The notes under the pieces: generated by a model | The model's database searches: none | Told to the model about the DNA's origin: nothing | Seen by the model: only the letters and a program-made list of their open reading frames with translations | Position numbers and translations under genes: made by a program | NCBI GenBank assembly: GCA_943327315.2 | Contig: CALPWQ020000006.1 | Span: 1-45,711, forward strand | Length of the DNA: 45,711 bases | Reading direction: 5' to 3' | Source of the DNA: Chitinophaga pinensis | Lineage (GTDB): Bacteria; Bacteroidota; Bacteroidia; Flavobacteriales_D; Crocinitomicaceae | In this document: positions 25,017-32,587 of the stretch, in pieces | Position numbering within the stretch: position 1 is the stretch's first letter | Layout of the letters: each line of letters starts with the position of its first letter

Positions 25017-27281
25017 TTATTTATTTTGAGCGTCAACAACAGCAACCTTCACCATATTGATGATTTCGCGGACACTTGAACCCAGTTGAAGGATGTGCAC
25101 TGATTTTTTCAAGCCAACAAGCACCGGCCCAATGGCATCTCCTTCTATCATTTCTTGCAAGACCTTGTAGGTAATGTTTCCGGATGAAAGATTTGGGAAG
25201 ATCAAGGTATTCACCTGCTTATTTGCCAAGTGCGAGAAGGCAAATTTCTCCATCAATAGGTCATTGTTCAAGGCGAAATTCGCTTGAATTTCACCGTCAA
25301 CAACTAAGCTTGGGTATTTTTCGTGCAAGATCTCTACTGCCTTTGACATTTTTTCCGCATCTGGACCGATGGATGAACCAAAGTTGCTATAGCTCAAAAG
25401 GGCAATACGTGGAGTCACTTTAAACTTGCGAATCGTCTTCGCTACATTGGCTGTAATCTCTGCGATTTGTTCTGCGGTTGGATTCAAGTTAATTGTGGTA
25501 TCCGCCAAGAATAAGGGACCACGCTTCGTGTTCAGTATGTACAATCCGGCAACAGTATTTACATCCTTTTCAAGACCAATGGTTTGAAGTACTGGTCGAA
25601 CGCTGTTTCTGTAGCTGCGTGTCAAACCTGAAATCATGGCATCTGCATCGCCCATTTCGACCATCATTGCCCCGAAGTGGTTGCGCTCACGCATGATTTG
25701 CACTGATTCAAATTCTGTGAATCCTTTGCGTTTGCGCTTTTCAAAGAAAGCATGTCCATAAGCCGTGCGACGTTCATCTTCCTCTTCTGATTTCGGATCG
25801 ATGATCATGACATCTGGCATTTCAATCGCATATTCTTCGATGAGCGCTTCAATTTTACTGCGTTTTCCAAGCAATATCGGAAAGGCAATCCCTTCTTCCA
25901 TAGCCGTTTGTGCCGCTTTAAGTATTTTTATATTGTCTGCTTCAGCAAACACAACCCGCTTGGGATTCTCTTGCGCTTTGGATGTGATGTTGCGAACAAG
26001 TTTGTTGTCAAGGCCTAAGCGGTTTTTGAGCTGCATTTCATACGCATCCCAATCGGCGATAGGATTTCTTGCAACTCCTGAGTCCATGGCCGCTTTAGCC
26101 ACAGCTGGTGCTACGTAGTAAATCAGTCGTGGATCTAATGGTTTAGGGATGATTTGCTCGCGACCGAACATGATGTTCTTTTCGCCATACGCTTCGATCA
26201 CCTCTTCTGGAATGGTTTCCTTTGCAAGTGAGGCAATGGCTTTTACCGCTGCCAATTTCATTTCTTCGTTGATGGTTGTTGCACGAACATCGAGTGCGCC
26301 GCGGAAAATGAAGGGGAACCCGAGCACGTTATTTACTTGGTTCGGATGATCTGAACGCCCAGTGGCCATGATGATGTCTTTGCGAACAGATGTCGCGTCT
26401 TTGTAGGAGATTTCAGGTTCAGGATTCGCCAATGCAAACACTATTGGGTCTTTTGCCATCACCTTGATCATGTCTTTATTCACTAGACCACCGCGAGAAA
26501 GCCCAAGGAATACATCGGCTTTGTTAAATGCCGAAATGAGGTCAATTGATTTTTTGTGAGAAGAGAAAAGAACTTTCGTTTGATCGAGGTCCGTTCGTTC
26601 TTGACAAATTAAACCTTTGGAGTCAAACATAAAGATATTCTCGAGTTTTGCTCCAAGGGAATGGTAAAGCTTCGCACACGAAAGTGCCGATGCGCCTGCA
26701 CCAGACACCACGATTTTAACGTTTTCAATTTTCTTCTTTGCCAATTCAAGGGCATTGAGAAGGGCGGCAGATGAAATAATGGCTGTTCCATGCTGGTCAT
26801 CGTGCATGACTGGAATGTCGAGTTCTTCCTTGAGGCGTCGTTCAATTTCAAACGCTTCGGGCGCTTTGATGTCTTCCAGATTGATTCCACCAAAAGTCGG
26901 TGCAATGGCTTTAACTGTTTGAATGAATAACTCAGGATCACTGGCATCTACTTCGATATCGAACACATCGATGTCGGCAAAAATCTTGAATAACAAGCCT
27001 TTTCCTTCCATCACGGGTTTTGACGCTTCAGGGCCGATATTGCCCAATCCAAGAACGGCTGTTCCGTTTGATATCACGGCTACGAGGTTTCCCTTGCTCG
27101 TGTATTTATAAACATCGTCCTTGTTCTCAGCAATTTTTAGGCATGGCTCAGCAACACCTGGAGAATAGGCCAGTGATAGGTCTCGTTGAGAAGAATATGG
27201 TTTTGTAGGAACTACTTCTATCTTTCCCGGTTTGCCCGATGAATGATAGTCTAGAGCTTCCTGTTTTCGTATTTTCGACAT
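25017..27281 (-). CDS. maeB: NADP-dependent malic enzyme with phosphotransacetylase domain
   Basis: 754 residues. N-terminal malic enzyme (about 1-420): LAYSPGVAEPC (38-47), MHDDQHGTAIISSAALLNAL, VVSGAGASALSCAKLYHSLG as NAD(P) site. C-terminal ~330 residues are a phosphotransacetylase-like domain (RVVFAEADNIKILKAAQTAM; NHFGAMMVEMGDADAMISGL), usually regulatory in MaeB rather than catalytic. Converts malate to pyruvate and NADPH. First gene of the leftward run; near-match -7 box TATCTTTA at 27300-27307, 18 nt before the ATG. Confidence 0.95.
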   Translation of the reverse strand: MSKIRKQEALDYHSSGKPGKIEVVPTKPYSSQRDLSLAYSPGVAEPCLKIAENKDDVYKYTSKGNLVAVISNGTAVLGLGNIGPEASKPVMEGKGLLFKIFADIDVFDIEVDASDPELFIQTVKAIAPTFGGINLEDIKAPEAFEIERRLKEELDIPVMHDDQHGTAIISSAALLNALELAKKKIENVKIVVSGAGASALSCAKLYHSLGAKLENIFMFDSKGLICQERTDLDQTKVLFSSHKKSIDLISAFNKADVFLGLSRGGLVNKDMIKVMAKDPIVFALANPEPEISYKDATSVRKDIIMATGRSDHPNQVNNVLGFPFIFRGALDVRATTINEEMKLAAVKAIASLAKETIPEEVIEAYGEKNIMFGREQIIPKPLDPRLIYYVAPAVAKAAMDSGVARNPIADWDAYEMQLKNRLGLDNKLVRNITSKAQENPKRVVFAEADNIKILKAAQTAMEEGIAFPILLGKRSKIEALIEEYAIEMPDVMIIDPKSEEEDERRTAYGHAFFEKRKRKGFTEFESVQIMRERNHFGAMMVEMGDADAMISGLTRSYRNSVRPVLQTIGLEKDVNTVAGLYILNTKRGPLFLADTTINLNPTAEQIAEITANVAKTIRKFKVTPRIALLSYSNFGSSIGPDAEKMSKAVEILHEKYPSLVVDGEIQANFALNNDLLMEKFAFSHLANKQVNTLIFPNLSSGNITYKVLQEMIEGDAIGPVLVGLKKSVHILQLGSSVREIINMVKVAVVDAQNK

Positions 27282-27344
27282 GCATGTTTCTTAGGGGGGT
27301 AAAGATAAGAAAATGCTTCGAAATAAGGCAACGAACTACCGGGC

Positions 27345-27374
27345 ATAAAAAAACCCGGACCTGAGCCCGGGTTT
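27345..27374 (-). terminator. Rho-independent terminator after thioredoxin-fold cargo gene
   Basis: On the minus strand AAACCCGG, 8-base loop, CCGGGTTT, then a run of T (A run at 27346-27353 on plus). It starts 19 bp after the stop of the 27394-28923 gene and isolates it from maeB. Confidence 0.85.
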
Positions 27375-27393
27375 CTCGAAATATTGATTTCAA

Positions 27394-28923
27394 TTATTTG
27401 ATCACCACATTTTTAGTCGTTGTGATTCCGTTAGAAACAACTGATACGATGTAGCTTCCTTTTGCCATGTCAGCAACAGGGAAAGTAACCGTAGAAGTTC
27501 CGTTCAATGATTGAAGTGTTTTCGCTGTAATTACACGTCCTTGAAGGTCAAGGATAGAAACTTGGTAATCAGCGTTTGTCGCTTCGAAAGAAACATTCAA
27601 TTCGTCAGATGCCGGGTTAGGATAAACGGACAATGTTGAAGCAAGTTCTTCGTTGATACCAGCAGCACCAATTTCGAATGCATCCATCATCAATGTTCCA
27701 GAAGGGAAGTTTGTAACCCCTGCAATAGCAGCACCGTTCACAAAGATCTCAACAGATCCATCACCGTATCCGCTGTCAAATCCATCACCGAAAGAATCAT
27801 ATACTTCCAAACGGTAGCAGTCGTTTGCCAAATTGGTAACAACATCAGTTTGAGCGATTGTTCCTGCAGCAGCAGCATCAGCACCGTAAGAAGGGCTAGT
27901 GTAAGCTACCTGTCCGTTGCTACGGAAGATTTTCCAAGAAGTCTCAGACTTGTATTGGTCTGTGCTCACTTTTACCGTTACACTGTTGCTCGCACCTGTG
28001 TTTGCACGAGACAATGTTTTCGTAATCGTGTTGTTCGCTGTGTTTTGGTCAGCAGATGTGATTGAAATAGTGATGTTGTGTGAAGAAGTTGGTGTAAACT
28101 GACCGATTGTTACATCTTGGTATCCGTATGTTGCCAAGTTACCAGACCAGTTGTACTGAGCAACTTGCGTAGCACCTTCAGTTGCAGTAATTGTACATGC
28201 TGTCATTGGAGATGTTCCGTTGTTTTGCAAACGAACGATCAAATCAATCGCAGCACATGCTTTTTCTTTTCCTTGGTAAGAAAGCATTGCAGGGTCATTT
28301 GTTTGTGACGCTGCTGCTGGACAAGAACCTACAGTTGCGTAAAGTGCAGTTGCAGACAACTGACCTACTTCAGTGATTGTTCTGTTTGGACAAATCTTGT
28401 AAACTGTTGGGAAATACCCGATGTTGTAATCGCTGTTAATTTGAGTCGCTGCAGCAGAAGCTGGGTTAGCCATAGGGAATGGAATCTCACCTGCTCCTCC
28501 TGGGTTGATCCAGTTTACAGTACCTGCAAGGCTACCAGCACCAGTTAACATGGTTGCATCCGCCGTTGTTCCGTCACCTTCTACCCAAATAACCATTACA
28601 TTATCTGTAGTTGATGCAGAAACACTTGGGAATCCTGATGGTCCATGCGCCATGTACAAATCATCCAAAGCACCACCATTGTGGTAGTTCCAGCATGGTC
28701 CACACCATGTCGCAGAAACATCCATAAATACAGTATATCCTGCATCTAGGTAGTCATACAATTTGTAAGTACCGTTGTTGTTCAATCCTTGAGAAGCCAA
28801 GGCAGTTTGGTAAGCCGTCACAGTAAAATCAGGAGCGATGCTTCCGTCAGCCAACTGTGCCGTCGATGTGTTCATTGCCGCAATACTTGATAGAGCAAGG
28901 GCGGAGAGTAATAGTTTTTTCAT
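27394..28923 (-). CDS. T9SS cargo with thioredoxin-fold domain
   Basis: 509 residues. Signal peptide (MKKLLLSALALSSIAAMNTS, cleaved near TAQ), then a thioredoxin/TlpA-like domain with SATWCGPCWNYH (Cys74 and Cys77) and PMANPASAAA, then an Ig/CARDB-like section (NWSGNLATYGYQDVTIGQF), a DCYRLEVYDSFGDGFDSGYG module, and a T9SS type A C-terminal sorting domain: LSVYPNPASDELNVSF to KGSYIVSV. Expected to be secreted by SprA and held at the cell surface or released. A CxxC oxidoreductase on the outside is unusual; the redox partner is not evident. Its own terminator follows and a dyad-bearing intergenic region precedes it. Confidence 0.9.
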   Translation of the reverse strand: MKKLLLSALALSSIAAMNTSTAQLADGSIAPDFTVTAYQTALASQGLNNNGTYKLYDYLDAGYTVFMDVSATWCGPCWNYHNGGALDDLYMAHGPSGFPSVSASTTDNVMVIWVEGDGTTADATMLTGAGSLAGTVNWINPGGAGEIPFPMANPASAAATQINSDYNIGYFPTVYKICPNRTITEVGQLSATALYATVGSCPAAASQTNDPAMLSYQGKEKACAAIDLIVRLQNNGTSPMTACTITATEGATQVAQYNWSGNLATYGYQDVTIGQFTPTSSHNITISITSADQNTANNTITKTLSRANTGASNSVTVKVSTDQYKSETSWKIFRSNGQVAYTSPSYGADAAAAGTIAQTDVVTNLANDCYRLEVYDSFGDGFDSGYGDGSVEIFVNGAAIAGVTNFPSGTLMMDAFEIGAAGINEELASTLSVYPNPASDELNVSFEATNADYQVSILDLQGRVITAKTLQSLNGTSTVTFPVADMAKGSYIVSVVSNGITTTKNVVIK

Positions 28924-28953
28924 TCTTTTGAAAATTTTATTGGTTTAGACAAT

Positions 28954-28973
28954 GTTAACTTTGTACAGTTAAC
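28954..28973. promoter_or_regulatory. 20-bp palindrome overlying the sirtuin -7 box
   Basis: GTTAACTTTGTACAGTTAAC: perfect 7-bp arms GTTAACT/AGTTAAC around TTGTAC. On the plus strand positions 28956-28963 read TAACTTTG, an exact -7 box, so a protein bound here would block RNA polymerase. It lies in the 112-bp divergent space between the thioredoxin-fold cargo gene and the sirtuin gene. Confidence 0.55.
28956..28963 (+). promoter_or_regulatory. Predicted -7 box of the sirtuin gene
   Basis: TAACTTTG, exact TAnnTTTG, 72 nt upstream of the ATG at 29036, which would leave a leader of about 68 nt. No TTG at the normal -33 spacing (nearest is 13 nt upstream). Confidence 0.4.
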
Positions 28974-29035
28974 GCGTTCGAATTTACAGCAAATTTTTAT
29001 TCTACACCTATTTTATTCACAATATTTACGTCACA

Positions 29036-29737
29036 ATGCAAAATAATTCAATGAAAAAACTAGTCGTATTTAGTGGGTCAGGCATGAGTGCGGAGAGCGG
29101 TATCAGCACATTTCGCGATAACGGGGGGCTATGGGAGCAGTACCGAATCGAAGAGGTCGCTACTCCACAGGCATGGAAGCGAGACTCTGCTTTGGTGCAA
29201 GAATTTTACAATCTGCGCAGAAAACAAATTATAGAGTGTCAACCCAACAGCGCACATACCTTGATCGCACAGCTGGAAGAAAAATATCTTGTTACGGTTA
29301 TTACTCAAAACATCGATGACCTTCACGAACGCGCTGGATCAACCGAAGTGCTTCATCTGCATGGAAATATTCGACTGTCAAAAAGTTCTGGTCCAAATCA
29401 AGAAAAGGCCTATTATCCCATTGAAGGTTGGGAACTCAAGAATACAGACTTGTGCCCGGATGGCCTTGTGTTGCGGCCTCATGTGGTATGGTTCGGGGAG
29501 GAGGTGCCAATGTATGATGTGGCCATGCAGCACATTGCAGAAGCAGATATTCTTGTGGTGATAGGAACATCACTTCAGGTTTATCCTGCAGCAGGGCTCA
29601 TTCATTACGCGATAAACGCCGAAGCACGTTACCTCATTGATCCAAATGCAGCAGAGCTGAATGTGCCAAACTCATTTGGGGTCATTCCGATGAATGCTGT
29701 CGAGGGAATGATGAAATTGCTGGAAGAATTGCGTTAA
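29036..29737 (+). CDS. cobB: Sir2-family NAD-dependent protein deacylase, zinc-less type
   Basis: 233 residues. Sirtuins remove acyl groups from lysine using NAD. Seen: NAD site GSGMSAESGISTFRD (14-28), TQNIDDLHERAG, catalytic His in HLHG (His109), VVIGTSLQVYPAAG. Tyr58 and Arg61 in FYNLRR match the class III (SIRT5-like) signature that favours succinyl/malonyl lysine. The two CxxC zinc pairs are missing (only one Cys, LCPDG, in that segment), as in a known zinc-less bacterial subgroup. A second start (Met6, 29051) is possible. Stop lies 4 bp from the convergent hemD stop. Confidence 0.9.
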   Translation: MQNNSMKKLVVFSGSGMSAESGISTFRDNGGLWEQYRIEEVATPQAWKRDSALVQEFYNLRRKQIIECQPNSAHTLIAQLEEKYLVTVITQNIDDLHERAGSTEVLHLHGNIRLSKSSGPNQEKAYYPIEGWELKNTDLCPDGLVLRPHVVWFGEEVPMYDVAMQHIAEADILVVIGTSLQVYPAAGLIHYAINAEARYLIDPNAAELNVPNSFGVIPMNAVEGMMKLLEELR

Positions 29738-29741
29738 ATGC

Positions 29742-30491
29742 TTATTTTTTCTTAAGCTGCTCTTTCACGAAAAGTTCGAGTGCTGCAGTCATCGAAGGGG
29801 CATTTGGCATTGGGGCGTGCACATCCAAACGTAAGTTGTGCTTCGCAACTGCGCTTGCTGTGGTTGGGCCAAATGCAGCGATGTTCGTGTTGTTTTGCTT
29901 GAAGTCCGGAAAATTCTTGAATAGGGATTCGATTCCACCAGGGCTAAAAAACACGAGCATGTCGTAGTACACATTTTCTAGGTCAGACAAATCAGAAGCC
30001 ACTGTTCGGTATAAAATAGCCTTGGAGAAATTCATTTTGTGCGCCTCCAAAGTAAGCGGAATGGTGTCGCGCAAAATGTCGGTACACGGCAAGAGAAAAC
30101 GCTCTCCCTTGTGCTTTTTCATGACATCCACAAGCTCTTCAATGGTTTGTTTGCCAAAGAAAATTTTGCGCTTTCGGTAGGTCACATATTTTTGAAGGTA
30201 CAGGGCAACAGCTTCGGAAATGCAAAAATACTTCATGGTGTCAGGCACCTCAAAACGCACCTCTTCGGCGATTCGAAAGAAATGATCAATCGCGTTTTTG
30301 GAGGTGAGAATAATGGCAGTATGCTCAGCAATCGTTACCTTTTGCTGGCGAAATTCCTGTGCTCCGATTCCTTCGACACGAATGAACGGTCGGAAGTCTA
30401 TTTTTAACTTGTATTTCTCGGCCAAATCGAAATAAGGTGACTTATCTCCTTCTGGTTTGGGCTGGGAAACTAGTATCGTCTTAATCGCCAA
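29742..30491 (-). CDS. hemD: Uroporphyrinogen-III synthase
   Basis: 249 residues. Cyclises hydroxymethylbilane in heme synthesis. The N-terminal TILVSQPKPEGDKSPYFDLA, middle FGKQTIEELVDVMKKHKGER, and FSPGGIESLFKNFPDFKQNN plus IAAFGPTTASAV blocks are typical of Bacteroidota HemD; catalytic residues of this family are poorly conserved. The start is TTG at 30491; an in-frame stop lies just upstream and no ATG fits. Separated by 22 bp from the upstream DUF4271 gene with which it forms an operon. Confidence 0.88.
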   Translation of the reverse strand: MAIKTILVSQPKPEGDKSPYFDLAEKYKLKIDFRPFIRVEGIGAQEFRQQKVTIAEHTAIILTSKNAIDHFFRIAEEVRFEVPDTMKYFCISEAVALYLQKYVTYRKRKIFFGKQTIEELVDVMKKHKGERFLLPCTDILRDTIPLTLEAHKMNFSKAILYRTVASDLSDLENVYYDMLVFFSPGGIESLFKNFPDFKQNNTNIAAFGPTTASAVAKHNLRLDVHAPMPNAPSMTAALELFVKEQLKKK

Positions 30492-30513
30492 TGTTCAACA
30501 ACTTAAGTTAGAC

Positions 30514-31221
30514 TCAAATCAATGGTCGAAAATTCAATTGAACGCAGTAGTAAGCTACAATCAAAGGAAGAATTTCGAGGGTGCAAAGATATAAAAATAT
30601 ATAATACCATGCGACACCTCGATTCAATACGAGAATGCTGCTTTTGGTCATGCGTTGAAGGACTCGGGCACCGATGAGGGCACAAAAAATCACCAAGCAA
30701 ATGAAATTCAGCGCAGGATTCATGATCCAAATTAATGCAAGGACAGACAAGGGCAATCCAATGAACTCAAACCCGACCCATGAGGTTTGAAATGCAGGCT
30801 CCATGGTTTTTCCCTCTCCCGTAATGAAACTAGTCATGGCCAAGCCCACTATTTCAAATAGGGTAATTCCAAGTGGAAGGATACTGGCAAAAAGAAAGGA
30901 GGTATTGGAGTCTAATCCAAGTGATCGATTCAGTACTAAAAAAACACAAATGAACGATGCAATCAAATAGTTGAGTAGTAAAAGAATGGAGCTCAGTGAG
31001 ATGATGCGCATATTTTCTTTCAAAAGCTGGTGGATGGAGCCGAGTGAGAAGAAGGCACTGATTACTGTGCCAATGGCCTTGTAGTTTGAAATCCGCGCAA
31101 TGGCAATGAGGATCAGTGAAACGGCAAATAATCCGCTTAAAAACAAGGTGCGATTTTCTGCCCGGGGCACCAAAGTGTCGGGAATCGTTCCTGTGTCGTT
31201 CAAAAGGATCAGTAGGTTCAT
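30514..31221 (-). CDS. DUF4271 membrane protein
   Basis: 235 residues from the ATG at 31221. At least six hydrophobic segments after a short polar start: LFLSGLFAVSLILIAIARIS, a central ILLLLNYLIASFICVFLV block, ILPLGITLFEIVGLAM, and the C-terminal pair ending YLCTLEILPLIVAYYC. DUF4271 is a Bacteroidota family usually found next to hemD, as here; its function is not established. An in-frame TTG at 31245 is part of the -7 box TAACTTTG and is not the start. Confidence 0.82.
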   Translation of the reverse strand: MNLLILLNDTGTIPDTLVPRAENRTLFLSGLFAVSLILIAIARISNYKAIGTVISAFFSLGSIHQLLKENMRIISLSSILLLLNYLIASFICVFLVLNRSLGLDSNTSFLFASILPLGITLFEIVGLAMTSFITGEGKTMEPAFQTSWVGFEFIGLPLSVLALIWIMNPALNFICLVIFCALIGARVLQRMTKSSILVLNRGVAWYYIFLYLCTLEILPLIVAYYCVQLNFRPLI

Positions 31222-31242
31222 CTTTTTATCGAGTGAATGGCA

Positions 31243-31250
31243 CAAAGTTA
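31243..31250 (-). promoter_or_regulatory. -7 box of DUF4271-hemD operon
   Basis: TAACTTTG on the minus strand, exact TAnnTTTG, 21 nt before the ATG at 31221. Back to back with the gcdH promoter 43 bp away. Confidence 0.5.
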
Positions 31251-31292
31251 AGAAGTGGACGATAGTTTCTGCACCTTAAAGTGAATTATAAT

Positions 31293-31300
31293 TAAATTTG
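31293..31300 (+). promoter_or_regulatory. -7 box of gcdH
   Basis: TAAATTTG, exact TAnnTTTG, 23 nt before the ATG at 31324. Its last G begins a GTG that is in frame with gcdH but is unlikely as a start. Confidence 0.55.
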
Positions 31301-31323
31301 TGCCCAAACGAAAAAATAGCCAA

Positions 31324-32523
31324 ATGAGAACAGACCTGTATGTCCACCCGGACTACTATAACATGGATGACCTGTTAACAGATGAACACAAACTTGTGCG
31401 CGATGCGGCAAGAGCTTGGGTAAAGAAGGAGGTTTCGCCCATCATCGATGAGCATTACGAGAAAGCAACATTTCCAAATCATCTCTTGAAAGGTCTTGGA
31501 GAAATTGGTGCCTTTGGCCCATATATTCCTGAAGAGTATGGTGGAGCAGGATTGGATCACATTTCATACGGATTGATCATGCAAGAGCTCGAGCGTTGCG
31601 ATTCTGGACTTCGATCTACGGCTTCTGTGCAATCGTCTCTTGTGATGTATCCGATTTGGAAGTACGGTTCTGAGGAACAACGACAAAAATATTTGCCAAA
31701 ATTGGCGACGGGTGAAATGATGGGTTGCTTCGGATTGTCCGAGCCAGATCATGGATCAAATCCAGGTGGAATGACCACTCATTTCAAAGATGCGGGTGAC
31801 CATGTCATCTTGAATGGTGCAAAAATGTGGATTTCGAACTCTCCTTTCGCAGATATCGCCGTGGTTTGGGCGAAGGACGAGACAGGACGCATTCACGGTT
31901 TGGTCGTTGAACGTGGAATGGAAGGATTTTCTACACCAGAGATACATGGGAAGTTGTCCTTGCGTGCCTCCGCTACAGGGGAGTTAGTTTTTGTAGATGT
32001 GAAAGTACCGAAGGCAAACATCTTGCCTGGTCGTTCGGGTCTTGGCGCTCCATTGAGCTGTTTGGATTCTGCGCGCTTTGGGATTGCGTGGGGTGCCATT
32101 GGTGCAGCGATGGATTGCTACGATCAAGCATTGCGCTACTCAAAAGAACGCACACAATTTGGTGTTCCAATTGGTTCTTTTCAGTTGATTCAAAAGAAGT
32201 TGGCGGAAATGATCACAGAAATCACGAAAGCTCAGTTGTTGACGCTGCGTCTTGGACAATTGAGAAATGAAGGGCGTGCAACATCGGCACAAATCTCCAT
32301 GGCAAAGCGAAACAATGTTGAAATTGCCTTGAACATCGCTCGTGAAGCACGTCAAATTCATGGCGGAATGGGTATCACAAGTGAGTACTCCATCATGCGC
32401 CACATGGCGAATCTCGAGTCTGTGGTGACCTATGAAGGCACACATGACATTCACCTCTTGATTACAGGGATGGATGTGACGGGAATTCCAGCATTTACTC
32501 GTGAAATGCCTGATTTGAAATAA
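31324..32523 (+). CDS. gcdH: Glutaryl-CoA dehydrogenase
   Basis: 399 residues. FAD-dependent acyl-CoA dehydrogenase that oxidises and decarboxylates glutaryl-CoA to crotonyl-CoA in lysine/tryptophan breakdown. GcdH-type marks: LLTDEHKLVRDAARAWVKKE at the start, CDSGLRSTASVQSSLVM (Arg is the GcdH-specific glutarate-binding residue), CFGLSEPDHGSNPGGM, and RHMANLESVVTYEGTHDIH with the catalytic Glu at about residue 370. Start ATG at 31324 chosen over the GTG at 31300 because that GTG lies in the promoter -7 box. A strong terminator follows. Confidence 0.95.
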   Translation: MRTDLYVHPDYYNMDDLLTDEHKLVRDAARAWVKKEVSPIIDEHYEKATFPNHLLKGLGEIGAFGPYIPEEYGGAGLDHISYGLIMQELERCDSGLRSTASVQSSLVMYPIWKYGSEEQRQKYLPKLATGEMMGCFGLSEPDHGSNPGGMTTHFKDAGDHVILNGAKMWISNSPFADIAVVWAKDETGRIHGLVVERGMEGFSTPEIHGKLSLRASATGELVFVDVKVPKANILPGRSGLGAPLSCLDSARFGIAWGAIGAAMDCYDQALRYSKERTQFGVPIGSFQLIQKKLAEMITEITKAQLLTLRLGQLRNEGRATSAQISMAKRNNVEIALNIAREARQIHGGMGITSEYSIMRHMANLESVVTYEGTHDIHLLITGMDVTGIPAFTREMPDLK

Positions 32524-32541
32524 TATTTTTTAAATAAATAG

Positions 32542-32567
32542 AAACCACCTTTCGGGGTGGTTTTTTT
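32542..32567 (+). terminator. Rho-independent terminator of gcdH
   Basis: Stem AAACCACC/GGTGGTTT with loop TTTCGG, followed by a run of T (32561-32567). Starts 18 bp after the gcdH stop. Confidence 0.9.
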
Positions 32568-32587
32568 ATGCAATAGACGTTCAGAAA

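Noticed and set aside
29738-29760. Hairpin between the convergent sirtuin and hemD genes
   Set aside because: Only a 5-bp GCTTA/TAAGC stem that overlaps hemD codons; too weak to call.
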